Part shown: positions 40,497 to 51,400 of the stretch, one piece after another | Layout: the number at the start of each line of letters is the position of its first letter | Position numbering within the stretch: the first letter of the stretch is position 1 | From: Ooceraea biroi | Lineage: Eukaryota; Arthropoda; Insecta; Hymenoptera; Formicidae | NCBI RefSeq assembly: GCF_003672135.1 | Contig: NC_039507.1 | Span: forward strand, 3,348,001 to 3,412,000 | Length of the DNA stretch: 64,000 bases | Direction of reading: 5' to 3' | Program-made: the position numbers and the translations under genes | Notes under the pieces: generated by a model | Database searches by the model: none | What the model was told of the DNA's origin: nothing | Seen by the model: the letters and a program-made list of their open reading frames with translations, nothing else

Positions 40497-42265
40497 ATTT
40501 TAGTTCAACTACTCTGTACTACAATGACTCTGTCATTGAACACATTAAACAATCGCATGATCTTGTGTACGTTAATGTTCTAACGATGGCACGAAATATT
40601 GATCAGAGTGAGTTTACGAAATTGTAATTAGAAAATCACATATATTTATAGTGCAATTAATCAATCGAGTGCACGGTAACGATTAGAAAATAACGTTAAA
40701 AGATTGACTAGTAGACGATAGTTGAAAAGGGTGCCATAGGAAACGATGAAAATAAATCACACGCAACTCACAATTTAAAAAAAAAATGAAAGCAATACTT
40801 TTTAATGACATTTCCAAATACATTTCACGGAACATTACAGTTTTTAATCATTTTCCTTCCATTAAAAAAACGAACTGGCATTATAATTTATCACTTTATG
40901 CGCATATTTTCTTTGCGTGTGTAATGCTCTCGTTATCGCAAACTGCAGTGATACCTTTTCATGTAGCTTTCCTCGTGACTTAGGCCAGCGTTTCTTCAAT
41001 TTATATTCAAAATACACAAATTTTACATATATCGAAGCTCCGAGAGACGTATGCGGTGTTAAGTTTCCGCACCTCAACTTCGTGAGCCTATTTTCATTTC
41101 CTACATTTTAATATCGCGCAGTGATCGCTGCACAAACTGTGACTTCAATATGCTTATATCATACCTTCCAGTGAATACATCGTTTTACCATTAAATCTTA
41201 AACGTTAAGTTCAATTTTTACACCAAGAAACCTATATTACGACAATAATTAGTAATTACACGATAATACAATTAAACTTTGCTTAATTTTCAGTGTATGA
41301 TGTAGCTATTATACAGAAGAGGTACAGGATGTTGATTTTTCGCATAGTTTCTCTCTTCATTTTTTCCGCATTGTTTTTTTCAAACATCAACGCGTTTTCT
41401 CTCCATTTTCTATCGGAAGCGAAAGTACTCGTTACTCTATTACATCCACTGTTCATGGATAATCAATCGTTGTAATATAAAAAAGAAAAACGTAAAAGGC
41501 TATAGAAATACCGTGCCGTTCGTGTTACGATAGGACAGTCATTAAAATCGTTAATAACATAGAAAAAAAAAAAGATAAATTCTAATTTCCACTTTGAACG
41601 TACTGAAAGCAGATATGCCGCCAATATAACGTGTTAAAGTGTCACGGGATAAAATAGAGCTTCTCGCGTCTCAAAAGAATTACTTTCAAATTTAAATTTA
41701 CGTGCCTTTTTGAATGCCATTGCTGTGTAGCAGCGCGTGTCATCGCGGTGGGAGTAAGATACTAGTTGACGACCATACAAATGATATAACATTTATTCTG
41801 AGTAAGATGGTTCGAAACCAGCTTATTGACTATTGGCCACTGTAATGTCATTCACATTTCGAAATCATCTGTACGTCCACGGTAACGATTGTCCCAACGT
41901 TAAGTAAAGCCAAAGAATACTCGTGCAATTACATTGTTACACATTATCCGAATGCTATTACCGACATTTACATCGGGTTTCATATTAATTCTTAGTAATA
42001 CCTACAGGTTAAATATGTAGTACCGCAACAACCGATGGGACAAGACTGTTACGATGGGCGGCAGAACACGTCGGAATGGTGTAAACATGATCTAAAGTCT
42101 TAAGTCGCAAGAAATACATTTGTGTTTTATGTATATGTAATACATATCATATATATATATATGTATCGTGTGAGAAAGATGGAGAGGTGCGCGAGAGGAC
42201 ACGCAACCCTGGAATATGTTATATATGTATATAACTTGTCTCGGAGATCGGGATTGAGGGGTGAT
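40497..42265. other. intergenic region between convergent genes
   Basis: The 3' regions of CFAP206 and of the DEK_C-SWIB gene meet here. It is AT-rich with no conserved frame. A T-loop-like GGTTCGAAACC near 41810 has no tRNA cloverleaf around it. Confidence 0.7.
40751..40756 (+). promoter_or_regulatory. CFAP206: candidate polyadenylation signal of CFAP206
   Basis: An AATAAA hexamer lies about 255 bases after the CFAP206 stop codon, with no earlier AATAAA noticed on this strand. In AT-rich DNA the hexamer is common, so the assignment rests on position only. Confidence 0.4.
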
Positions 42266-42425
42266 TTAATCTACAAAGTGATTTTTGAGGTACTTCATCA
42301 TACCAAAAGTTCTGAAACGCTTCACGCCGAATACCTTCATTAATTCCTCGTCGCAAATTGCGAACTGCTTATTCTTAGGATCCTACAAAAGAAATCTTCG
42401 TTTTATTTTTGCTAACTCTATTGAG

Positions 42426-42456
<31 letters not shown>

Positions 42457-45400
42457 GATATCTGCCCTTTAACGGCATTTTAATACGTTAAGTAAAAAAT
42501 GGACATGGTACATACAAGGCACGATAAGAATGATAGAGTGCGGAGAGTGCGTTATATAAACGTTAAAAAACTTTAAGCAAATAATCACGTATGATACTTA
42601 CATAAAGATTTCTTTCTTTAACGATACTCCATACTTTCCTCACGACTTCATGCCGAGCCATTTGTTCTGCGCCGACAATCGCAGCGAGTTCTGGAGATAG
42701 TGTGATAGCGCGCGTGTAACCACCACCTTTACCTTTGCCGCCGCCGCCGCCACCGCCGCCGCCACCCTTCTTTGCTGCGCTTCCCGGGGCTTTCTTATTT
42801 TTACCCCAGTCCTCATCACTGTCACTGTCGCTGCCCTTCTTTTTTCCCTTTTTGCCAGGCTTGCCTACAAGACGCAAAATACGTGTTAACATTTGACATG
42901 CTTTTGCTGCAACGCAAAAAAAATTAACAGCTTACTTTTTTTAGGAGTAGCTTTAGGTTTCTTTGGGCTATATTCTTCGTCACTGGCATCGTCATCGCTA
43001 GCGCTTTCCTCATCATCGGATGAACCCTTCTTGCGTTTGTTAGAGGAGGATTTTTTAGTGGGATTTCGCTTGGCTGGTTTCTTTTCCTCTTCCTCCTCCT
43101 CCTCCTCGGATCCTTCCTCCTCTTCCTCCTCGCCGTCTTCCGACTCTTCACTGGCCGCCTTCTTCTTTTTCTTTCCTCCATCTTGTTTCTCTTGAAGACA
43201 CTCCATGACTAAATCATCGACTTCCTTTTTTCTGTAAAGAACACGCAGTTCGTAAGCGTGTTACGATTATATCAAAGTCAATAAAATAATAAATAGATAA
43301 ATAGATAGCATGTCAGAGGAGGAACGAGGCGGTAACTTGAACGTATTACTTCAGTTCCACTCAGAGGCCCTCTTTATTTTCTCTTGGACATCACGAGACT
43401 CTCTTCTGCACAAGGTGTTACAGTGCACAAGTGCCTATATATATGTCCGTTTTAATCTTTTTCTTTTCAATTCAAAAAAGATAACGCGTACCTCAATAAG
43501 ATAACATAAGAAATGTTTGCTACGCTGACAGATGAACTACTTATGTTGCAGTAATACGATCTGCACATCATTGAAATTTTACACCCATGATAAATTATCC
43601 ATTGTAAGTTGATAAAGAAAGTTTTTTTTATGAATATTGTTTTAGAATATAATAAAGGTTAATTATTTTATAACAAATTCTTACATACTTATATTTAACA
43701 TTTTTTATAATCAAATTTTTAATCCATTAATTTACCTTTCTGTGAGATCAACATCAAGTTTCTCCTCGATTTGTTGTCTCACTTTCTTAGCTGACATTGT
43801 AGTAAGATCGGCGTCCTTGAGGATAGCTAAAAAAAAATTAATAGATACATCATTAACACGTTGTACATTCATATATCATGCATATCAGAATCTACATATC
43901 TCATTATTTTAAAACCATGTAAAAATAGAAGAAATTAGAAAAATTAAATTTACAATTTATAATAACATGTACCAAACATCTTATCATTTTTGTTTACATC
44001 ATTTACACAAAACTGTCACACATCATTTCTCTAAAAAATATTATATTCATCACATATGAACATTTTCTACCTTCTATTACTTTCAGAATCTCGAAAACAG
44101 TTTTATCATTAAATATACAAGTAATTCTCAATTTTATCATAAAAATGGTAAAAGTATTAAGGAGGGAAGGAAACATGTCTTAAAGTGCAAACAAAAAAAT
44201 ATGCACATTTATTTCATCTTCGTATATTCAATTCATATCCACAGATTAGACATTTGTATTTAAAGCTAAAAGAAAAAATCTGTCAACCATGTCGTTTGTT
44301 CGAGGCGCGAAGACTCGGCGCCAGATCTAAGCGTGTGTACGTGCAGGGTTCTTTGCTGGAATAACATGGTTTCCCGCGTCGGGGGATCTAGTGAATATCG
44401 AACGCAAATGGCCGCACTGTGGCGCGCGTCGTGCCGGTCGTCGCCGATCGGCACGGCGCGCGACTAACAAAAAGATATCTATGCAAGTACGTGACGAGGG
44501 GACGATGCGTCGCGTACAACGAGATGCGTAGGGAGTTTTCTCCACGTGCTGCGGTCGATCGTTCGGCGCATTGATTCCGAAAACGATCGAAAAGCGCAAG
44601 AAGACCGAGGGACAGGAAAGAGAGTGCAAGGGCGAGAGAGAAAGAGCGAGGTGGCACACAGAGAGAGCGAAATGGAGGGAAGAATGGTGGCCGCGCGCGC
44701 GCGCTCGGTCGATTCATGGCGCTAGCCGAAAACCGCTCACCGAAAAAAATACGCGCGCGCGATAGCAGCGCGCGCGCTTACGTTAATTATCAACCGTCGC
44801 TTTGTAATGCACGATGGGCGAGTCTCCCGGTCATGTAATGGCGAGAGACACTGCGCTTTGCCATCACGGAGCGGGGAAAGATAGGAAATTGGTAAATATC
44901 TCGCAGCAGAGCGGCAGTACGGTGGCCGTGGCAGCAGTAGTAGCGATTATAACCAATGACGATCCAATCGGCATTACGCGAGAGGCGCGCAAAGGAGGGA
45001 AAAGGCAACGCGCGCGCGCTCAGTCGTTCCGATCGACGAGGAGCGTATCTCTCGCGGAGGAGATCCGTTCAGGGATATGCACTTTTTTTTAATCTCCAAC
45101 AACGCAAAAATCCGTCGTGACGCCGTCGCGATGTCGAAGCAGAAAGAGAAAAGTAGATAGGGGAAGAAAGAGAAATCGCGAGAGAAAGAGAGAGAGGGAA
45201 CGATGCACGAACACGAGAACGAGGCTGATAGGCGCGCGCCACCACACACTCGAGACGCGTCATACGGCCCGCCGCAAGGACGGGGCGAGAAAGCTATCTT
45301 TTTATAGCGAACGACAAAAAATCCGACTTTTCGCCAGGACACCGAAGTGACTGCTCGAAAAATCACGAGCGAATTGCACGCGGCGGCTACGCGCCTAGTT

Positions 45401-45690
45401 CCGTCGTTCGTCCGATACGTAGGTAGCAAAATACAGCGAGCTAGCGGTTGTAATGGCCGGCGTGGGGCACGCCACTCGGGCACATACGTGCGCGCTAAAG
45501 TCGTCACGTCGCAAGAGCAAAGCTCCCGATTTCGCCCGTATTCCCGATGCTGCGGCGACGCGGAACGCGTGCGATCGCCCGCGCGAAGCTCCGTTCCGCA
45601 ATAATCCGTCGCCCGGATGGCCTATATCACACGATATCGCTACTTACCGGTGATCTCCTTGCGTAGCTCGTCCTTTGAAATATCAGCCAT
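42266..45690 (-). CDS. DEK_C and SWIB/MDM2 domain nuclear protein (Uaf30/Spp27-like), 5 exons, 269 aa
   Basis: Minus-strand coding exons: 45648-45690, 43736-43826, 42936-43231, 42602-42864, 42266-42382; GT-AG introns with agreeing phases, 810 nt with stop. Residues 1-60 (MADISKDELRKEITGILKDA onward, with TMSAKKVRQQIEEKL) form a DEK C-terminal-type helical domain. Residues about 65-190 are low complexity: lysine runs, acidic SEEEEEEEE, SDDEESASDDD, and a ten-glycine run at 177-186. Residues 193-269 are a SWIB/MDM2 fold: TLSPELAAIVG, RHEVVRKVWSIVKERNLYDP, KNKQFAICDEELMKVFG, ending MMKYLKNHF. This architecture is that of yeast Uaf30 (RNA polymerase I upstream activating factor) and fission-yeast Spp27; insect orthologues are poorly studied, so a role in chromatin or rDNA transcription is inference. 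Intron 1 is long (1.8 kb) and CpG-rich. The gene looks intact. Confidence 0.93.
42426..42456. repeat. (ATT)n microsatellite in the last intron of the SWIB gene
   Basis: Ten ATT units lie inside the 219-base intron 42383-42601. It is expected to be polymorphic in length. Confidence 0.95.
43827..45647 (-). other. first intron of the DEK_C-SWIB gene, with CpG island
   Basis: The donor is ACCG|GTAAGT at 45647 and the acceptor is TTTTTTTAG ending at 43827. The promoter-proximal 1.3 kb (44.3-45.6 kb) is GC-rich with alternating CG runs (44693-44704, 44752-44778, 45011-45020) and purine-rich stretches on the plus strand (44571-44690, 45137-45200). The 3' part (43.83-44.27 kb) is AT-rich. The open frames seen on both strands here are by-products of composition. 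Confidence 0.8.
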
Positions 45691-45734
45691 AGTAGATGCT
45701 ACTCGTTGTGCGTACTGCTGCCAACTGAGCCTAT

Positions 45735-46000
45735 GCCGGCTGCGGACTCCCGTAGCGTCCGTTGGTACAGGCCCTGCCAGCAGCGCCACGATACGCGCCC
45801 GCAGGACGCTCCTTTGATCGCGAATAACTCGGAAACGGCCGCACCAAGACGAATACTATATACACCAAACCGTGTTAGTTTTTTATGCCCGACAAGTTTC
45901 TCATGACGCCCCACGCGTAATTCGGCGATCGGAATAGGCGAATTCGACGTTTTCGCGCAGCACAGGCCGCGCACTTTCACGCCTGACTGTACCTCAAGCG
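45735..46000. repeat. diverged ~265-bp repeat, copy A, over the SWIB-gene 5' region
   Basis: This copy begins 45 bases upstream of the minus-strand ATG at 45690, so it overlaps the 5' untranslated region or promoter. Its core (about 45847-45911) contains ATATACACCAAACCGTGTTA followed by CAAGTTTCTCATGACGCCCC, and the unit ends in GACTGTACC near 45993. Copies B and C share the order of these blocks. A 109-codon minus-strand frame (46028-45699) crosses it but has no recognised domain. See the finding for the comparison. Confidence 0.7.
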
Positions 46001-46003
46001 GCC

Positions 46004-46275
46004 GCTCGTGGCTGCCGGTGGCGTCCACAGTACAGTCCCTGCTCGTAGCTGCACGCTGCTGTTGCTGGAAATAGTATCTTTGATATTCTGTAACTCGTCA
46101 TTACTCTGTTTCGCGGGCCTGAAGACGGATACAATATACACCAAATCGGGCCAACTTTTTTCCCTCTACAAGTTTCTCATGACGCCCCTGGCGTAATATT
46201 GCGATTTAACGGCTCGACACACGATTCCACGGCACGGGCCGTGCGGGCTTTCTGTCGCCGACTGTACCAACGGCA
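46004..46275. repeat. diverged ~270-bp repeat, copy B
   Basis: It lies directly after copy A in the same orientation with a period of about 276 bases. It repeats GCGTCC...GTACAG.CCCTGC, then GACGGATACAATATACACCA, an exact CAAGTTTCTCATGACGCCCC (46169-46188), GCGTAAT, and the terminal GACTGTACC. In the 66-base core I count roughly 50 identical positions to copy A by eye. Confidence 0.7.
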
Positions 46276-46724
46276 AGCGTACTCGGACGGAGTTTCGTAG
46301 CGTCGAGCGGCTAGTCGCGTCATATGACAATCAGTACGTGTTCCTGGGATATCATTAAAGAACGAAAAGAAACGTTCAGGAAGGTGAGGACGGCATGCGT
46401 ACGCCGATGCGTGGAACAGCTGCACTCGCTCCCACGAACGTCCGGATACGCGCGCACCTATACGTCTGTGGTTTGTTTAATTAATATCTTTATCGAACTA
46501 TCATACTGCTCACGATGTTCGCCACGCATCTTTCGGGAAAAATATATATACATGTATGTACGTGCATGAAACGACAATTGTTTCGATGCACCATCACGTT
46601 GATACGACGTACGTGCATCCCGCAAATTCCTCGCGCGTTGAAAAGTCGTTCTTTGCCCGTAATCACGACCAATCAGTGCGATATTTTAACAGGCCGCAGC
46701 AGCAGAAACGGCCACTCGGCTCCT
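46276..46724. other. spacer between repeat copies B and C
   Basis: No gene is recognised. The start (46276-46320) continues weakly similar to the sequence preceding copy A, so the repeat family may once have been longer. Short frames here match nothing. Confidence 0.4.
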
Positions 46725-46985
46725 TCGGCGTATTAGCGGTACAGTAACGACCAGAAGCGTCGACAATCGCGCCGCGATAACTGCACTTCGGAGATCCATA
46801 ACTCCGAAACGGTGCGTCGTACGAGGATACTGCAGTCACATAATCGTGTCAGTTTGGCACGACGAGAAGCTTTCTCATGAAGCGCCTTGTCGAATTTTAT
46901 CGTCCAAGCGGTCTGTGTGACTCATTCGCCCTGTGTCTCAGTATTATTTTCGGCGCTGACTGTACTCGACTCGGCGCATCCATTT
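46725..46985. repeat. diverged ~260-bp repeat, copy C
   Basis: It lies about 450 bases beyond copy B in the same orientation. It carries CCATAACTCCGAAACGGTGC (compare GAATAACTCGGAAACGGCCGC in A), AATCGTGTCAGTTT (compare ACCGTGTTAGTTT), GAAGCTTTCTCATGAAGCGCC (compare CAAGTTTCTCATGACGCCCC) and the same terminal GACTGTAC (46959-46966). It is more diverged than A and B from each other in some blocks, and closer to A in the ACTCGGAAACGG block. Confidence 0.6.
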
Positions 46986-47426
46986 ACGAATCGAACGTAT
47001 CACCGCGAGATTTAACTTCGTAAATGTATTTTCTAACTCCTAACGCATACACGTGAACGTTTATCCCCCCGAGGAGCACATTCGTGTCTCCTCGTTACGG
47101 CTTCTGAACATTATTTATCGATGACGTATCTCAACGTAATGCCGCCACGGACGTTTGAACATTTCAACATGGCCGTGCCAGTCTTTGCGGATGTGCACCT
47201 GGCCACGCGGCATCTTCCCTAGCTACAGCGACCGTAACAATGCAATGGCGGACGGTTCAACGCCTAACAACCGCGTACGTTGCTCGCGCCTGATCAGTTT
47301 ATGAGAATTTTAATAGGACTAGCCTGACATGACAAAATCGTATATTTTCCTAGGAAAATATTACTTTCCCTCTCAATACACGTCACTTCCGGTTATTTAG
47401 AACAGTGGTAACAACGTCTCGAAGAG
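46986..47426. other. non-coding sequence upstream of the candidate small gene
   Basis: A GC-moderate stretch with short ATG-stop frames (MPPRTFEHFNM..., MADGSTPNN...). It could be a promoter and 5' leader. Nothing else is seen. Confidence 0.35.
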
Positions 47427-48414
47427 ATGAAAAGGTTTCTGTTCACACCTGGACTTGTATTTACACGACTGAGAATTTTAAGTGCAAAAGTCGATTACGT
47501 TTTACACGAAATGCAGAAGCATTTTAATAAGGATGCAAGGTGATATTTATAGTTGCTGATTTGTCTCAGAATATTGACATTTTCGCATTGTTTGGAAGCA
47601 TGCCGCGTCCTCTGTCGGCGATGCCAAAAATTATCTTCATATAACAGGTGTAGCCAGAGGACGGAATGAAATATAGGTTAGAGCTCTAGTTAGCATTAAA
47701 GTAAGTTAGGTTATGTTACGTATTAAAGCAACCGGCGCCGCATGTAAATAAGTCATGCTGCTAGGTAATATTGCATATATTCATTGATCCGATTATTTTT
47801 AAATGGACAAATTGGAATGGCACATCTTCGAATTCTACATTAAATATTAGACATTGGATATAATAATTAATTTGTGTTTGATAATTTTGTATCAATCAAA
47901 TTGGCATATTCTGATGGTGAAATAATTCTGTTATTATTATAATTATAATTGTAATATTTAAATTGAAAATCGAAACTATCGGATTCAATACTTAGTATAC
48001 ATAACTAAGAAATATATTAAAAATCTCTTTTTTTTCCCTTTTTCTTTTACAATTTTTAGAAAATTTTCTTCAATTACTACGATCGACAAAAATGCATACT
48101 CTTTTCTACCGATGGTATAAAATTTGTTAATGGTAAGACCATTTTCTACATATCCGATTGTCGATATAATAAATCATAAGAATCGCGCAATAACGAAAAA
48201 ACTTTTATGTATAAATAATATTAATTTTACTTTAAAATTAATTAATATATGATTAGTGAATTTGCTAATTCATGTGATCAATTCTTATTCAATGATAATA
48301 TATTATTACTCTTAGCCAATAATACAGAATATTGCATTCGTCTAGTATTCACTATCTCGCGTCAGATGTCGCCAGTATGTATATGTAGAATTCCAAGCAC
48401 AGTTTCAAGTTTAA
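47427..48414 (+). CDS. candidate two-exon small protein, 53 aa, unknown
   Basis: Exon 1 (47427-47539) opens with ATG and reads MKRFLFTPGLVFTRLRIL followed by SAKVDYVLHEMQKHFNKDA, ending AG|GTGATA in phase 2. A compatible acceptor (CTATCTCGCGTCAG, ending 48365) starts exon 2 (48366-48414), which reads (R)CRQYVYVEFQAQFQV and stops at TAA 48412. The join is mine; other acceptors may be used. The N-terminus is basic and hydrophobic with no acidic residue in the first 20, as in mitochondrial presequences, and the rest is a plausible helix. No family is recognised. Two other tiny ATG frames (from about 47140 and 47242) precede it and could be upstream frames of the same transcript. The chance of a false positive is high. 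Confidence 0.28.
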
Positions 48415-51400
48415 AACAGGTATACATAATTCTTGGCGCGTAAAAGAGTGTAATAAGTTGTCTTTCCTTTTTTGTTTTTAATTTAATTAAATATTAAATA
48501 AAATGAGAAAGATAGAAAAAAATAATTGTTACGAGTTCAATTATAGATTATTACATAGTGTCTGTGTAACCTGCACGATAAAAGCATTGAAAAATTGAAG
48601 ATTTTAAATATATATGTTAGAAGAGCATGAAAAAATGTACTAATTGTTGTATCTAACATCATAAAATAATAAACATCTTGAATAAATTACTTGGCAATTT
48701 TTAGAGTTTTAAAATTTATGAACATACCTGTACTGCATATTGAATAAAAAGATATAATTAATCTAAAATTTAGAAAGTAAGTTTTGAAAAAACTGCTTCC
48801 ATAAAAAAGTATTTCGCTGTATTCAATAAAACAAAACAGAAAGTGTTTTTGTCTATGAGCTTTTAATCACAATAAGCATGTATTATAGTTACAACAATTA
48901 AAATCTTGTTTTGAGCAATTGAAGTCTTAGAACATATGTATCGGAGAGATATAAGAGACATAGGAAATTAGAGTTCCAGAACATAGGTTTAAGAACCACA
49001 ATTGTTTCTTATGCTATGTTCATTATAAACAATTGCGATATTGCATACTTAAAAGAGCACAGAACAGAGAACATATCTTCTGTTTTACTATGTTGGACAC
49101 TGCAAAAAACCCATATTTTTTCGAGCGTATATTATGAAGCTCTTATCAGTTAGTCGTATCGTTAAAAAGAGTTATAGCGACCTGAGCGATTGTGGGATAA
49201 GGGTAAGAGGCTCCACTGCACAGACAAACTTGAACAGGCTTCTTTGAGAATATCGGATGGTGGGACTTATAGTTCTCGTATCATTATTGCTATTTGATTG
49301 TACCATGACCTCCTTTTACACAGCGCACATGCAACCGTACTAACCGACTGTGAAAACATTGACTCGAAATGCAAGCGTCAATGACTTCTTGATGAGCGAT
49401 GCATTTCGGTTTCTAAGCACTCGATTTAAGCAACAATATTTTCATCTTTCTGATAACGAGTAGAAGAAAGGAGAAGATGTAATTAAACGTGATATATAAA
49501 CTGTTGCGTTTGTAGATTTATTCTTGCTGTTTGCATGCTCCTAAGCATTTATTGATATTAATTAGAAAGTTATTATTGGATCATTAATAATTATTAGTAG
49601 ATATTTCCTCTTTCTCTCGGTCTCTTCTTCTTCCGAATATTATTACATTCACCGATTTGTTGCTTTCCGGACATCATCTTACCTAATATCATCAGAAGAA
49701 AGAATTGCATTTTTAGGAATGCCCTCATTTTTAAGAACGAAAATAGAAAGAAGAGGAATGTGTAATCAGCACTCACACGGACATTACAGATCGGAGCGTG
49801 ACGTGATGATATTATTAGGAGCTTCAACGTTAATTTGCCTTGTCAATGCGTGTCCGCATGAACCTCGCGAGTGTGCATTTAATACTAGGCGGTAGTAGGT
49901 ACGTATATACGGACGCAGAATTATGATAAATTTTCAAAGAGCGCATCGTTACACAATGATCTCTTAATGGGCTAATTAATCTATCACTGTGTCGCTCCTC
50001 TTGAAGGCAATGTTCAAAACGCTGTAAGATCAAGTAGTTAATACTCGTACGCGCACAAAGTCAGAGGGAAGATCATGGCTATAATCGGCATTTGTAATTA
50101 ATATTCTACATACGCTGTTATAAATTAATTATTACTATATTTAGGCTTATTATCATGATTACTATCATTGCATGAATACAGTCCTCATCAAATTTAGTGC
50201 AACTTGATCCAATTGTGAATATTGCAATATTAATTTGCTAATACCGCAACGTGTTCAAATATGATATATTTAATGACTCCGAGAAATTAGATGCTTTAAA
50301 ATACCTGTTTCAAGATATTTCAAATATCTAGGTATATTTAAGTATCGGTGTTACAATAGATTTTACATCTTGTAAATCGTTTACGCGTATCTACGCGGTA
50401 CAGACAGCAGACCTCGAAAATTCGCGAAAATTCGTCCCTCCAGCCGGCGCACTAACGGCGTAACATTGCTTCCTTTAACACCCGGTATACGTGCAAGTGG
50501 CAGCTCGAGGGCTCGCGATGGATCAACGTGCGCACGTGTGTATCTGTGTATGTCTGTGTACGGCTAAATTCGACGTGCGTCCGAGCGGTTCCCGTGCCGC
50601 CGAATGCATACACGGTGCGGACGCCGGACGCGCGTGTACACGTACGTGCACCACGCGTCCGACGTCCTGTCACGTGTACGTGTCAAAATCAATATTTGGC
50701 GTCACTGGGTTATGATAACGCCGCGGCGTGTCGCGCGGCCCGTGTGCATATACATACACGTGCACACTTGTGCACACGACCAGTGCGATCTCGCGGATCT
50801 CACGGAATTTCCGCATCGCCCTTGCTTGCAACGCGCGGCGCAAACAATGCCGCGCGTCCCCAAAACTTTTCCCATCTCGAAACGGCGCGGCGGCCGCGTC
50901 ATGCCGTGTTTATTGGACATTTTTTGAATCGTCGGAAACTCTGTACCGCCGCCGTGGCGTTATCTCGTTGCCACGGAGAGCAGGGCAACGATAGCGAAGC
51001 TATCCGGACTGGCTTCCGACGTTCGTCATCGACGCCTCTGGCATTTTCTGCCACCGCCGGAGATCTCCCGATCGTTTTCCTCGCAACTGCGAGTGCGGCT
51101 GGGTAAAGCGCGTCCTTCCAGCACCACTAATCCTAATCCCAGTGAATTGATCTGACAATCAGATGCGCCGTGCTAGCGTAGCAGTAAAAGAGCTGACTAC
51201 GAAAATCAAATTCTTTGTCTTATGAAAAAACGTAAAAACAATTATAAAACGCTACAAACGTACGTTGTTCTTCAAAGTACTTTGGAGCGAAAGCGCTGTT
51301 TTAGAAGCATTTAAAACAATATCATAAAACCAATGCATTTCTATGATCATGTTTATAAATAAGCTTAAGCTCTTTTGAAAAAACTGCATTTCTATTTAGG

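Noticed and set aside
41800..41830. GGTTCGAAACC, a possible tRNA T-arm
   Set aside because: No A box, anticodon arm or acceptor pairing could be built upstream.
42893..43195. 100-codon plus-strand serine-rich frame
   Set aside because: It is the antisense shadow of the acidic/lysine linker exon of the DEK_C-SWIB gene.
50528..51106. 192-codon plus frame in a CpG island
   Set aside because: Overlapping long frames exist in several phases, the peptide is arginine-rich without a domain, and no splice or homology support was seen.
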